Shown: piece by piece, positions 31,527-38,657 of the stretch
Layout: each line of letters begins with the position of its first letter
Position numbering within the stretch: position 1 is the stretch's first letter
Assembly: GCF_026627255.1 (NCBI RefSeq)
Contig: NZ_JAPNLM010000018.1
Coordinates: 112,282-176,281 of the forward strand
Length of the DNA: 64,000 nt
From: Streptomyces antarcticus
GTDB taxonomy: Bacteria > Actinomycetota > Actinomycetes > Streptomycetales > Streptomycetaceae
Direction of reading: 5' to 3'
Position numbers and translations under genes: made by a program
Notes under the pieces: model-generated
Seen by the model: only the letters and a program-made list of their open reading frames with translations
Database searches by the model: none
What the model was told of the DNA's origin: nothing

Positions 31527-33299
31527 TCAGCGGCGCGGTGGGCGGTTGCGCGGGTCGGAGGCGGCGGGGCGAGCTGCTGCCGTGGGCGCCGTCCGGTTGT
31601 TGGTGCGATTGGTCGAGGCTTTCGGCTGGCTGGTGCCGGCCTGCGGGCGGCGAGTCGCTTCACCCGGGTGAGCAGGAAGCTGGGCGAGACGGCGCAGTCG
31701 CCAGACCAGCACGTCATTCACGTCGTCGGCCGTGTCAAGTTCGCGCATATCGATGGCCTGCTGGAGAAGAGTCTTGGGGTCGTGGCCTGCTCGCTCGGCC
31801 TGGGCGAGCGTGGCGGTCAGGGCATCGGTCGTCGTGGACGAGCTGTCTGCTCGCATCGCTGCTTCGGGCAGGGCTGCGCGGATGGTGGCCTGGTGGGTGC
31901 GGCGTTCGGCTTCTGGCAGGGCGCGCCCTTGGTCGCGCAGTGCCTGCATGGGCGTGGCAGCGGCCTGGCGGTAGGCGGCTCGCAGATGCTCTGCAGCCTG
32001 TCGAGAGGCATGGGCCTGCTGGGCATGGCCACGGGCGGAGTGCCAGCGGGCGGCGGCCAGCGTGACCAGGACCAGGGTGGAGAGGAGCATGGCGGTGGTG
32101 CCGCCGTCCTCGCCACGGCCGAGGGCGCTGCCGGCCTGGATGATGCCCCGGGCCGCCGAGCGGATCACCCGCGTGTCGGCACGCTCCGCTCGGACGTGGC
32201 TGCGGGTGGCACGCTCGAAGGAGCGGGCGGCGGCACCCAGCTCGGCGCGGGTGGCGGCCGGGGAGGTCTGTGTCACCGCGTCCAGGAGTTCGCCGACCCC
32301 TACCAGTTGAGCTGCGGCTTCGTCGTCGTCGCTGTCGAGCAGGATGGCGGCGCGCTCGGCGATGCCGGTGGCGTTGCGTCGTTCCCGGGCGGGCGGGGAC
32401 CAGTCCGGTCGGCCGCCGGTCGCCGCCGGGTGCGTCGTCTGGTCAGCGGTGCCGTCGGCCAGGCGGCGGCGGATCTTGGGGAGTGAGAGGTCAGGGGCCA
32501 GCTTGGATCCGGGATACCAGATCGGTGTGCCCTCGCGGTTACGGTCGCCGGGAAGTGCGACGTTGAAGCCGATGGCGTCACCGGACGGGGCGTTTCGGAT
32601 CTTCACACGGAGGCCCGCCTCGCGGAGCCTGGTGAAGAACTCCTCTTCGGTGGCCGCCCCAGCGAGGGCTTGGCGCACGGCTTCGCGGAGAGTCTCGCGA
32701 GGGGCCTCGGGCCGACCGGTGCGCTCGGCCTTGAAACGCTCTGCGCTGGTGGGGGTTTTGGCTCCGGTGCCGTCGCCGGGCTTGAGCTGGCGCAAGTCCA
32801 TCTCCTTCTCGATGCGGCGGCATTCGGCCTGGGCCTTCTTGAAGTCGTAGTTCATCCTGGGGCGGCGCAGGTCGCCTCGGACCATGGTGGCCAGGATGTG
32901 GATGTGGTCGTCGGCGTGCCGTACGGCGACCCAGCGGCAGCCGTCCGGATCGCCTTCAGGGGCGAGGTTGACGGCCTGGACCAGGCGGCGGGCGACGGTG
33001 TTCCATTCGGCGTCGGTCAGGTGTCGGTCGCCGGGGTCGGTGCGGACCGAGCAGTGCCAGACGTGCTGGGCCGGTGCCGTGGTGCCGGCCTGCTTGACCC
33101 GCAGGTCCAGCGCTGCGGACAAGCGGGCGAGGGTGACCTTGGGATCGGGGTCGGGGCTGGTGTCTCGTCCGGGGTCGGGGGCGAAGCCGTCCCAGCTCCC
33201 GACGAGGTGGGCGTCGGTGTGTTCGTCGCGTTTGCCAGGGCCGTACAGGTAGACGAGCAAGCCGTGGGTTCGTGAGCCGCGCCGGATCTTGGGGACCAT
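31527..33299 (-). CDS. MobP-type relaxase
   Basis: The 590-aa relaxase would nick at oriT and pilot the strand. Residues 1-150 hold the relaxase domain: LLVYLYGPGKRDEH (tyrosines 17 and 19), HVWHCSVR (79-86) and DDHIHILAT with the metal ligands His132 and His134. Next come a Lys/Arg-rich helix and a long helical region with a hydrophobic patch near residue 410 (AMLLSTLVLVTLAA). The last 50 residues are Pro/Arg/Thr-rich and end RNRPPRR, similar in character to the shared tails. The start overlaps the mobC stop. Catalytic residues look intact. Confidence 0.88.
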   Translation of the reverse strand: MVPKIRRGSRTHGLLVYLYGPGKRDEHTDAHLVGSWDGFAPDPGRDTSPDPDPKVTLARLSAALDLRVKQAGTTAPAQHVWHCSVRTDPGDRHLTDAEWNTVARRLVQAVNLAPEGDPDGCRWVAVRHADDHIHILATMVRGDLRRPRMNYDFKKAQAECRRIEKEMDLRQLKPGDGTGAKTPTSAERFKAERTGRPEAPRETLREAVRQALAGAATEEEFFTRLREAGLRVKIRNAPSGDAIGFNVALPGDRNREGTPIWYPGSKLAPDLSLPKIRRRLADGTADQTTHPAATGGRPDWSPPARERRNATGIAERAAILLDSDDDEAAAQLVGVGELLDAVTQTSPAATRAELGAAARSFERATRSHVRAERADTRVIRSAARGIIQAGSALGRGEDGGTTAMLLSTLVLVTLAAARWHSARGHAQQAHASRQAAEHLRAAYRQAAATPMQALRDQGRALPEAERRTHQATIRAALPEAAMRADSSSTTTDALTATLAQAERAGHDPKTLLQQAIDMRELDTADDVNDVLVWRLRRLAQLPAHPGEATRRPQAGTSQPKASTNRTNNRTAPTAAARPAASDPRNRPPRR

Positions 33300-33964
33300 C
33301 AGAGTCGCTTCTTCACCAGGGTGTCGGCCACGTCGTCGATGCGGGCCAGGATTCGGGTCAGGGTTGTGAGGGCGTGTTCGAGTTCGCCGGGTCGGGGCTG
33401 CCCTCCGGCGTTGTGGACGTAGGCGATCTGGTTGATGTTGTTGCCGACCCGGGAGAGGGCGGTGCGCAGGGCGGCCAGCTCGTCGATGGCGGTGTCGAGT
33501 TGTTCGTTGGTGTGCAAGGTGGTGGAACCACGGGCGGCGGCGAGGCCGGCGGCGGCGAGGAATCGCGCGACGGTGACGCTGCGCTGCGCTGCGGCGGCGA
33601 CGATTTCGGCTTTCTCTGTGTCGGAGAGGCGGGTGGTCGTCTTACGGGTGCGCTCGGTCGGGTTGCGGCTGCGACGGCGCGGCTTGCGGTCGGGGAAAGG
33701 CGACGCGCTCGGGCTCGGCTGCTCGCGGTCGCTGTGGCGGTCTGCTTCTCCCCCCGCGCCCGGCACCCCCTGGTGCCGGGTGTCTGGCTGGTCCCCGAGC
33801 GCCCTCGCTCGGGGACCAGCCGGACTTCCCCCGCCCTCCTGGGCGGGGGCAAGTGCGTACGACGGGCCGTAGGACCGTCGTACGCGACAACTTGCTCCGC
33901 CAGGAGCCGTCGTGGGGTCACGCTGCTGTCCGGCGGTGGTAACCACCGGATCGTTGGCGGTCAC
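33299..33964 (-). CDS. mobC: MobC-like relaxosome accessory protein
   Basis: The conserved part, the C-terminal 120 residues, reads TTTRLSDTEKAEIVAAAAQR, FLAAAGLAAARG and LRTALSRVGNNINQIAYV, the MobC pattern: a ribbon-helix-helix-like DNA-binding start and the 'GNNINQIA' block. MobC opens DNA at oriT for the relaxase. The N-terminal 70-95 residues run through an array of inverted repeats and are compositionally odd. The GTG at 33964 overlaps the previous stop as GTGA, but a GTG at 33766 may be the true start (about 155 aa). Confidence 0.8.
   Translation of the reverse strand: MTANDPVVTTAGQQRDPTTAPGGASCRVRRSYGPSYALAPAQEGGGSPAGPRARALGDQPDTRHQGVPGAGGEADRHSDREQPSPSASPFPDRKPRRRSRNPTERTRKTTTRLSDTEKAEIVAAAAQRSVTVARFLAAAGLAAARGSTTLHTNEQLDTAIDELAALRTALSRVGNNINQIAYVHNAGGQPRPGELEHALTTLTRILARIDDVADTLVKKRL
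33757..33948. other. Stem-loop array, candidate oriT
   Basis: Five inverted repeats are packed in about 190 bp: 33759-33780 (9-bp stem, loop CCCT), 33787-33820 (15-bp, loop CCCT), 33828-33849 (9-bp, loop TCCT), 33855-33885 (GCGTACGACGG, 11-bp stem, 9-nt loop) and 33934-33948 (CGGTGGT/ACCACCG). They lie immediately upstream of or within the start of mobC and next to the relaxase, where MobP oriTs normally sit. Related loops in three of them are notable. The nick site is not identified. Confidence 0.55.
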
Positions 33965-34185
33965 CGGCTCGTCTCCGGGTTTTCCTGTCGCAGTTCGCGG
34001 ACGAGTTCCTCGATCCAGTCCATGGCCAGGACCGGGTGGTGGAGGGTCCAGGGGCGGCTTTCCCGGGTTCGTTGCACGGTCCAGATGTTGTCGGGGCCGG
34101 ATTGGGCCCGGTGCAGGTGGCCGCGCTGGTGCAAGACGGTCAGCCAGGAGTTGACCTCGGTGGGTGTGGCCGGGTGGGTGCGCAT
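33961..34185 (-). CDS. Small protein upstream of mobC
   Basis: The 74-aa product (MRTHPATPTEVNSWLTVLHQ ... DWIEELVRELRQENPETSR) has GGAGAGC before its ATG. It resembles a short winged-helix (EVNSWLTVLHQRGHLHRA, then IWTVQR) and may bind DNA at the neighbouring stem-loop array. Its stop overlaps the possible mobC GTG. Confidence 0.6.
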   Translation of the reverse strand: MRTHPATPTEVNSWLTVLHQRGHLHRAQSGPDNIWTVQRTRESRPWTLHHPVLAMDWIEELVRELRQENPETSR

Positions 34186-34238
34186 GGGTTGCTCTCCGCT
34201 TCGCTTCGGAAGGATGTGGGGCGCGTGTCCGGGGGCGG

Positions 34239-34924
34239 GTGACCGGCCGTGGTGTCCGGCTCGGTCACCCGCCTCGTGCTGTCCTGTCAGTTCCGGCCGG
34301 AGGTGACCGGCTGTCCGTGCTGGGCGCGGAGCTGGGCCATCAGGGCGGTCAGGGTGTCGCTGGACAGCGGTATCTGCTGACCTCGGATCGCCTGGGCGAC
34401 CACCTTGCGGGTCAGCTTGTCCTCGGCCCTGACCGCTGACCGGGCGATCTTCAGCAGTTCCTCGGTGTCCGGGTCGCTCCGCCGGTCACTGGCTGTCCGG
34501 GTGTCCCGGTCAGTGACCTGCGGCGGAGTGACCGGCCGGTTGGTGTCCGGCGCGTGGCTGTCCTGGTTGCCGGTGACCGGCTCGGTGCCGACCGCGCGGT
34601 CAGTGACCGGCGGCGCGGTGTCCGGCTGTCCGAGCAGGTCAGGGGCCTCGTGCGGCTGTTCGCGGTCACCGGTGACCGGGCTGCTGCCCGCCGGGGCGCT
34701 GTCCCCGGTCAGTGACCGGGGACTCGGGGCCTGCTTGTTCAGGGACGGTCGGGGCCGGTCGGTCAGGGCAGTGACCGGCTGCCCGGCGCTGACCTGACCG
34801 GCCTGCGGCTGCTGCTGTCCGACCCGGTCAGTCCTGGTGACCGCGATGCCCTCGGGCCGGTCAGGCTGACCGAGGTGACCGGCCTGACCGAGGTCCTCCC
34901 GGTCACTGCCCTTGACCGGGCCCC
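34239..34924. repeat. Dense array of GTGACCGG / CGGTCAGTGACCG sites
   Basis: More than fifteen copies of TGACCGG or its complement lie in about 0.7 kb, several paired as palindromes: CGGTCAGTGACCG (34597, 34706), GGTCACCGGTGACCGG (34664) and CCGGTGACCGG (34570). Most fall in the coding sequence for a low-complexity linker with repeated Pro-Val-Thr, so codon repetition is part of the cause, but copies also occur outside the gene at 34239. A cis-acting transfer or partition locus is possible. Confidence 0.5.
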
Positions 34925-35351
34925 GGGCGATCAGGATGTAGAGGTGGACTGCTCCAGCCAGCGCGAGGGGGGCGATGGTGGACAGCACGGCGACCACCGT
35001 GTCCCCGAGTCGGAGGCCGGTGCCGGCGACCGCTTCGTCGTTGAGCCGGACCGCGTGGAGGGCGTTGGCCCAGATGCTGGCGGCGGTGGCCGTGCCGAAG
35101 AGGGCCCAGACGTAGAGCCGGGCGCGCAGAGGCGCGTCGCGGAGGACCAGGAGTGCCCGGATGCCGTAGGCGATGAAGCCGTCGATCACCAGGGGGAAGA
35201 GGTAGGTCAGGAAACCGCGGACGTGGATGGCGACGGCCATCTGCTGGAGGGCGTCGTACGACAGGGCGCACCCCGCGCCGCCCAGGGCGATGACCACCGC
35301 GCGGTCCCAGCCGGTGATGGGCGCCGTCCTTGGCGCGCTCGCGGTGCTCAC
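34287..35351 (-). CDS. DUF2637 (SpdB-like) membrane protein
   Basis: The 354-aa product has four hydrophobic helices in residues about 15-145 (AVVIALGGAGCALSYDAL, FLTYLFPLVIDGFIAYGI, ALFGTATAASIWANALHAV, TIAPLALAGAVHLYILIA), the DUF2637 pattern found in plasmid spread (Spd) proteins of Streptomyces. A long linker follows with repeated PVTD/PVTG units, then a C-terminal helical segment (LTRKVVAQAIRGQQIPLS). GTG start overlapping the WhiB stop. It may act in intramycelial plasmid spread, as Spd proteins do. Confidence 0.75.
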   Translation of the reverse strand: MSTASAPRTAPITGWDRAVVIALGGAGCALSYDALQQMAVAIHVRGFLTYLFPLVIDGFIAYGIRALLVLRDAPLRARLYVWALFGTATAASIWANALHAVRLNDEAVAGTGLRLGDTVVAVLSTIAPLALAGAVHLYILIARGPVKGSDREDLGQAGHLGQPDRPEGIAVTRTDRVGQQQPQAGQVSAGQPVTALTDRPRPSLNKQAPSPRSLTGDSAPAGSSPVTGDREQPHEAPDLLGQPDTAPPVTDRAVGTEPVTGNQDSHAPDTNRPVTPPQVTDRDTRTASDRRSDPDTEELLKIARSAVRAEDKLTRKVVAQAIRGQQIPLSSDTLTALMAQLRAQHGQPVTSGRN

Positions 35352-35914
35352 GCCGCCGTCCCGAAATCGTCGCGGCCCAGGCGCTCGCCGTCGGTCTCGG
35401 GGGGCGGGGTGGTCTTCGTGGTCTGCTCCAGGTCTCGGTTGCGCAGGGCGCGGCGGGTCTCGCGGTAGAGCTTCTGAGCGTGCTCCTCGGTGATCTTCAG
35501 GAGCCAGGCCAGGCGCTGCTCGGTCACCCCGTGGCGGTACGCGGCGTGGACGACTGCGCGGCGCTCGGCCTTGGTGAGGTGGACGTCCCGCCCGGCGATG
35601 GTGGCGTTGACGCGGCTGTAGTCGAGGCGGTTGGCGAGCTTCTCGTGCAGCGGCCCGCGCTCCTCCTCGGTCAGTCCGCCCCGGATGCCGTCGGTGTCAC
35701 CGCTTTCCAGGGCAGCATCCAGGCAGGTGCGGCGGACCGGGCACTGGCCGCACAGCGACTTCGCGGCGGTGATCTTGTCGGTCTCGTCGGGCTCCGGGAA
35801 GAAGATTTCGGGGTCCACCGGGTTGTACTCGGTGCTCTGGCAGACGGCCTGGTCCTGCCAGGTCTGGTCGCCGAGCGACCGGTGGCGGGCAGGGCTGATC
35901 GTCGTGGTGGTCAT
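35348..35914 (-). CDS. WhiB-family iron-sulfur regulator
   Basis: The 188-aa product has the four iron-sulfur cysteines at positions 25, 55, 58 and 64 (AVCQ; SLCGQCPVRRTC) and the G[IV]RGG turn at 76-80. An added C-terminal region (about 85-160, HLTKAERRAVVHAAYRHG, TEQRLAWLLKITEEHAQKL) looks like a helix-turn-helix, longer than in ordinary WhiB proteins. It is probably a redox-responsive regulator of element genes. GGAG precedes the ATG. Confidence 0.88.
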   Translation of the reverse strand: MTTTTISPARHRSLGDQTWQDQAVCQSTEYNPVDPEIFFPEPDETDKITAAKSLCGQCPVRRTCLDAALESGDTDGIRGGLTEEERGPLHEKLANRLDYSRVNATIAGRDVHLTKAERRAVVHAAYRHGVTEQRLAWLLKITEEHAQKLYRETRRALRNRDLEQTTKTTPPPETDGERLGRDDFGTAA

Positions 35915-36031
35915 GCGGGTTGCTCCGATCGCTCTCCGCGCGCAGGGGCGTCGGCGGAGGGGTGCGCTGGGTCGGGAGGTGCATGGGGCGGCGCGCTGAG
36001 GGCGCGGCCCGGCGAGGCGGCCTGCGGTGGG

Positions 36032-36739
36032 TCAGGCTGCGGCGCGGTGGCGTCTGCGGTCGACCGGCTCGAACTCGACCCGGGTGGTCATCTGCGCGAG
36101 GCGGGAGGCGATGCGGTCGCCGAGGTAGGCCCGGAGGTCTTTGATCGCCAGGTTGGTGGTGACCAGCGTCGGGAGTTCGTAGTTGTACCGGCGGTTGATG
36201 AGCCGGTACGTCACTTCCTCGACCCACTCGCTGGCCTTGGCCGCGCCAAGGTCGTCGATGATCAGCAGCGGGCAGCGGCTGACGGCCGCCAGCTCCCGCT
36301 CGCTGTCGACTCCTGGCCGAGGGCGCAGGTCGGCGTACAGGTCGGCGGCGGTGGTCGCGCGCCAGCGCACGCCGACTCCGCTCTGCACCAGTCGCCGGAC
36401 TGCCCCGTACGCCTGGTGCGTCTTGCCCGCGCCGACGACCCCGGCCATCAGCAGGCTGGGGCCGGTGGTGACCTGTCGCCGGGCTCCCAGGCTGGGGGCG
36501 ACGGCTGCCTCGGCGACGTCCCGGGCCCAGGCCAGGACCTGGGGGTGGTCGGCGACGGCGGCCCGGTAGCGCGGGGGCATCCCCGCCGACAGGGCGTCCA
36601 GCGGGGAGAAGGGCTCGGGCTCGTCGGTCAGGTCGGCGACGGCTGCCGGGTCGATGTTGCGGGCGGCCAGGATCCGGGCCATCCGGTCCAGGGTGCCCTC
36701 GCTGCCGAGGGTCTGCGGTTCGCGGGTACGGGTGCGCAT
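36032..36739 (-). CDS. DnaC/IstB-like helicase loader ATPase
   Basis: The 235-aa AAA+ ATPase has the Walker A GVVGAGKTH, the Walker B PLLIIDDLG, sensor PTLVTTNLAI and the arginine segment DRIASRL, the DnaC/DnaI loader pattern. It would load replicative helicase at the element's origin. Its ATG overlaps the stop of the initiator gene (ATGA), a usual pair in phage-type replication modules. An in-frame upstream ATG inside the neighbour is rejected. Confidence 0.87.
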   Translation of the reverse strand: MRTRTREPQTLGSEGTLDRMARILAARNIDPAAVADLTDEPEPFSPLDALSAGMPPRYRAAVADHPQVLAWARDVAEAAVAPSLGARRQVTTGPSLLMAGVVGAGKTHQAYGAVRRLVQSGVGVRWRATTAADLYADLRPRPGVDSERELAAVSRCPLLIIDDLGAAKASEWVEEVTYRLINRRYNYELPTLVTTNLAIKDLRAYLGDRIASRLAQMTTRVEFEPVDRRRHRAAA

Positions 36740-37758
36740 CACAGCTCCTCGGCGTAGGCGGCGACAGCGTTGGCCGGGTTGGTCCACGCCTGGTGAGCGG
36801 GCACGTTAGGCCGGATTCCCGGCCGCGCCAAACCGCCCGATCGCGCGTTCATGGCCTCGTTGACCATGCTGGTCAGCACGCTCGGGTGCTTGGGGTTGGC
36901 CGCGAAGTTCTGCAGTCCGGCCCGGATGTGCTCCGGGGCGATGCCCTCGCCCAGGAGCTTCTTGGCGATCCGCCCGAGGTGCCCGATCACCTCGCTGGGC
37001 GGACGCTCGTCGCAGGCAGCGATGTACTCGCCGACCAGCTGGTTGGCTGAGACGGTGGCTGCGGGCGCTGTGCGCCCCGTAGGGATAAGAGATCCAGGAT
37101 CCAAGATCCTAGATCCAGGCGCCGAGCCCTCTCCGAGGCTTCGGGGAGGGTTCGGGGAGCCCTCGGCGAATGCGTTCTGACCTGCGCTTTTCGAGTCCGC
37201 GTGGCTAGGGGCGCCTGCCATGCCGTCGAAGGCGCCCTGCTGCACGGTGGGGGTCTGGTCGGCGTGGCCGTGAGGTGTCGCGGCGGGCTGCGCGGGCAGA
37301 TCGAGGGCTCGGGGAGCGTTCGGCGAAGCCTCGGCGAGCCCTCGGGGAGGGGTGGGCGACTCCTCGGCCCGCTTGGTGCAGGTCCCCCCGCAGGGGCCGC
37401 ACCGGTCGGCACCGTGGTGCTGCGGGCAGGAGGGCAGGCGGGACTGGCTCGGCTTATCGATCTTCTGGTGCGCAGACCAGGTCACAATGTGGAGGTAGCG
37501 GCGGCCGTCGCAGCCGGTGTACCGGCAGATCAGACCGGCGGTCGCGAGCTGGTGGAGGTCGTCCTCGACGTGGACCGAGGTGTGCTCGGCGCGCAGCGGC
37601 CAGAGCAGCCCGGCGATGATCGCGGCGTTGTCACGGTGGCGACCGTGGTCATCGGCCTGAGTGAGCAGGCCGAAGAAGGTGCGCTCTGCCTCGACGCTCA
37701 CTTCGGCGAGCGACTCGGAGACGAATGCCTCCGGCTTGATGGTTCGTATCCGCGCCAT
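36739..37758 (-). CDS. Replication initiator with internal iterons
   Basis: The 339-aa product starts MARIRTIKPEAFVSESLAEV and its first 110 residues read like the winged-helix start of phage or plasmid replisome organisers (FFGLLTQADDHGRHRDNAAI, GLLWP, HIVTWSAHQKIDKPSQSR). A linker of low complexity (about 130-220) is encoded by phased DNA repeats, and the C-terminal 110 residues (GEYIAACDERPPSEVIGHLG ... IRAGLQNFAANPKHPSVLT) are helical and DnaD-like. It pairs with the DnaC-like loader. The layout resembles phage lambda O, whose origin lies inside its own gene. Confidence 0.75.
   Translation of the reverse strand: MARIRTIKPEAFVSESLAEVSVEAERTFFGLLTQADDHGRHRDNAAIIAGLLWPLRAEHTSVHVEDDLHQLATAGLICRYTGCDGRRYLHIVTWSAHQKIDKPSQSRLPSCPQHHGADRCGPCGGTCTKRAEESPTPPRGLAEASPNAPRALDLPAQPAATPHGHADQTPTVQQGAFDGMAGAPSHADSKSAGQNAFAEGSPNPPRSLGEGSAPGSRILDPGSLIPTGRTAPAATVSANQLVGEYIAACDERPPSEVIGHLGRIAKKLLGEGIAPEHIRAGLQNFAANPKHPSVLTSMVNEAMNARSGGLARPGIRPNVPAHQAWTNPANAVAAYAEEL
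37091..37349. repeat. Candidate replication origin: heptamers and 11-bp iterons
   Basis: Four tandem heptamers GATCCWR start at 37091, 37098, 37105 and 37112. Then YTCGGsGAr nonamers start at 37140, 37151 and 37162, and again at 37308, 37319, 37330 and 37341, every one spaced exactly 11 bp. Neither 7 nor 11 is a multiple of three, so the periodicity is selected at DNA level although the region is coding. One-turn phasing is typical of initiator binding sites. Confidence 0.65.
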
Positions 37759-37759
37759 G

Positions 37760-38086
37760 TCAGCGGCCCCGACCGGCGGCGACCAGGTCGCTGCGGGTGA
37801 GGGTCGCGGCGGCGATGTCGAAGGTGTGCGGCCGAGTCCAGTCCGCCTCCGGCCAGACTCGCAGGATCCAGCGGGCTGCGACCCTGGCGGTCGTCCGCCC
37901 CAGCTCCAGGGTCTCCCCGGCCTCGTCCTTGACGATGGCGTGCGGGTGGGGCCACGCCTCCTTCGGGTCGTTGAGACTGACCCGGACAGTTGCCGCGCCC
38001 GGGATCATGTCGGCGAGCTGGGCGGCGAGGCGGCGCTGGCGGTCGGTGTCCGGGCAGGCCGGGGTTCCGCTCGGCATGGCGAGCAT
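37760..38086 (-). CDS. Unknown first gene of the replication operon
   Basis: The 108-aa product (MLAMPSGTPACPDTDRQRRL ... VRVSLNDPKEAWPHPHAI) has an alpha/beta look and ends DIAAATLTRSDLVAAGRGR, a basic end. The start at 38086 has GGAG five bases upstream, and that Shine-Dalgarno is inside hairpin P4 of leader copy B. An in-frame ATG 16 codons earlier lies in the leader and is rejected. Function unknown. Confidence 0.65.
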   Translation of the reverse strand: MLAMPSGTPACPDTDRQRRLAAQLADMIPGAATVRVSLNDPKEAWPHPHAIVKDEAGETLELGRTTARVAARWILRVWPEADWTRPHTFDIAAATLTRSDLVAAGRGR

Positions 38087-38221
38087 GCGATACTCCGTTG
38101 TTCGTAGGAGTGCGGTGCGGCGGTTTTCGTGCAAGAAGCCCCGCCGCCCGCGTGATGTGAATTGGCGCCCCTCGGGGTGCCGGCCCGGCGCTTGGGAGTT
38201 GGTAGCTCCCGGGCGCCGGTT
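38087..38221 (-). ncRNA. Structured 5' leader RNA upstream of replication operon (copy B)
   Basis: Read on the - strand it repeats copy A: ACCGGCGCCC with the hairpin GGGAGCTACCAACTCCC, a P2 hairpin GGCACCCC/GGGGCGCC, the strand ATTCACATC, a P3 stem GCGGGCGGCGG with CCGCCGCACCGC around loop TTGCACGAAAA, then P4 ACTCC/GGAGT with loop TACGAACAAC that covers the Shine-Dalgarno of the gene at 38086. Stem bases differ from copy A yet still pair, while loops are kept. This supports a folded regulatory RNA shared by both operons. Confidence 0.72.
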
Positions 38222-38657
38222 TGCTTTGCTGCGCTACTTCACGGACCGTGCGCGCGCATTCGCACCACCCCCTCCTCCCTGCCTTCCACCTGCTCGTTCC
38301 GCCCCTCCCCGGGTCGCTGCCCGGCGGGGGACGACGAACATACGTAGACACCCGCGGACAAGTCCATCCCTGGCCCTAACCCGTCGCACAGGGCTGGCGA
38401 CGGCCGGTATCGGGGAAGGTGCTCCCGCGATCGGCCGACAACGACTGGGTACCGAATGCGATGGGGCGTTGCGCTAGTCGCCACGGCAACGCAACATGCA
38501 TGAAGGTCCTCCAGGGGCTGGCACACTTGAGGATCGGGGCCCGATCAACAGGTGCGATACAGGAACGTACGTTAGTTTTGCGGATGTATCAAGCCTGGAT
38601 TACAGTTGTCCCAGACGCCGCCCCGACCAGCCCCACCGCCACGCTGCAGGAGTTCAT
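38222..38657. promoter_or_regulatory. Divergent control region with two GAACRTACGTWGA-like sites
   Basis: No gene is seen in these 435 bp. GAACATACGTAGA (38336-38348) and GAACGTACGTTAG (38563-38575) share the near-palindromic core AACRTACGTW and are likely operators, perhaps for the double-XRE protein encoded next to them. Promoters for the leftward replication operon and the rightward regulator should lie here. Confidence 0.45.

Noticed and set aside
31470..32486. 338-aa open frame on the + strand
   Set aside because: Antisense to the relaxase C-terminal half; no ribosome site or motif.
35330..36757. 475-aa open frame on the + strand
   Set aside because: Antisense to the WhiB and DnaC-like genes, both of which have clear motifs; the frame lacks any domain.
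37091..37118. GATCC heptamers as sequencing or cloning artefact (BamHI-like ends)
   Set aside because: Four copies with variable last bases (WR) and an adjacent 11-bp iteron set in a replication gene make a natural origin element more likely.
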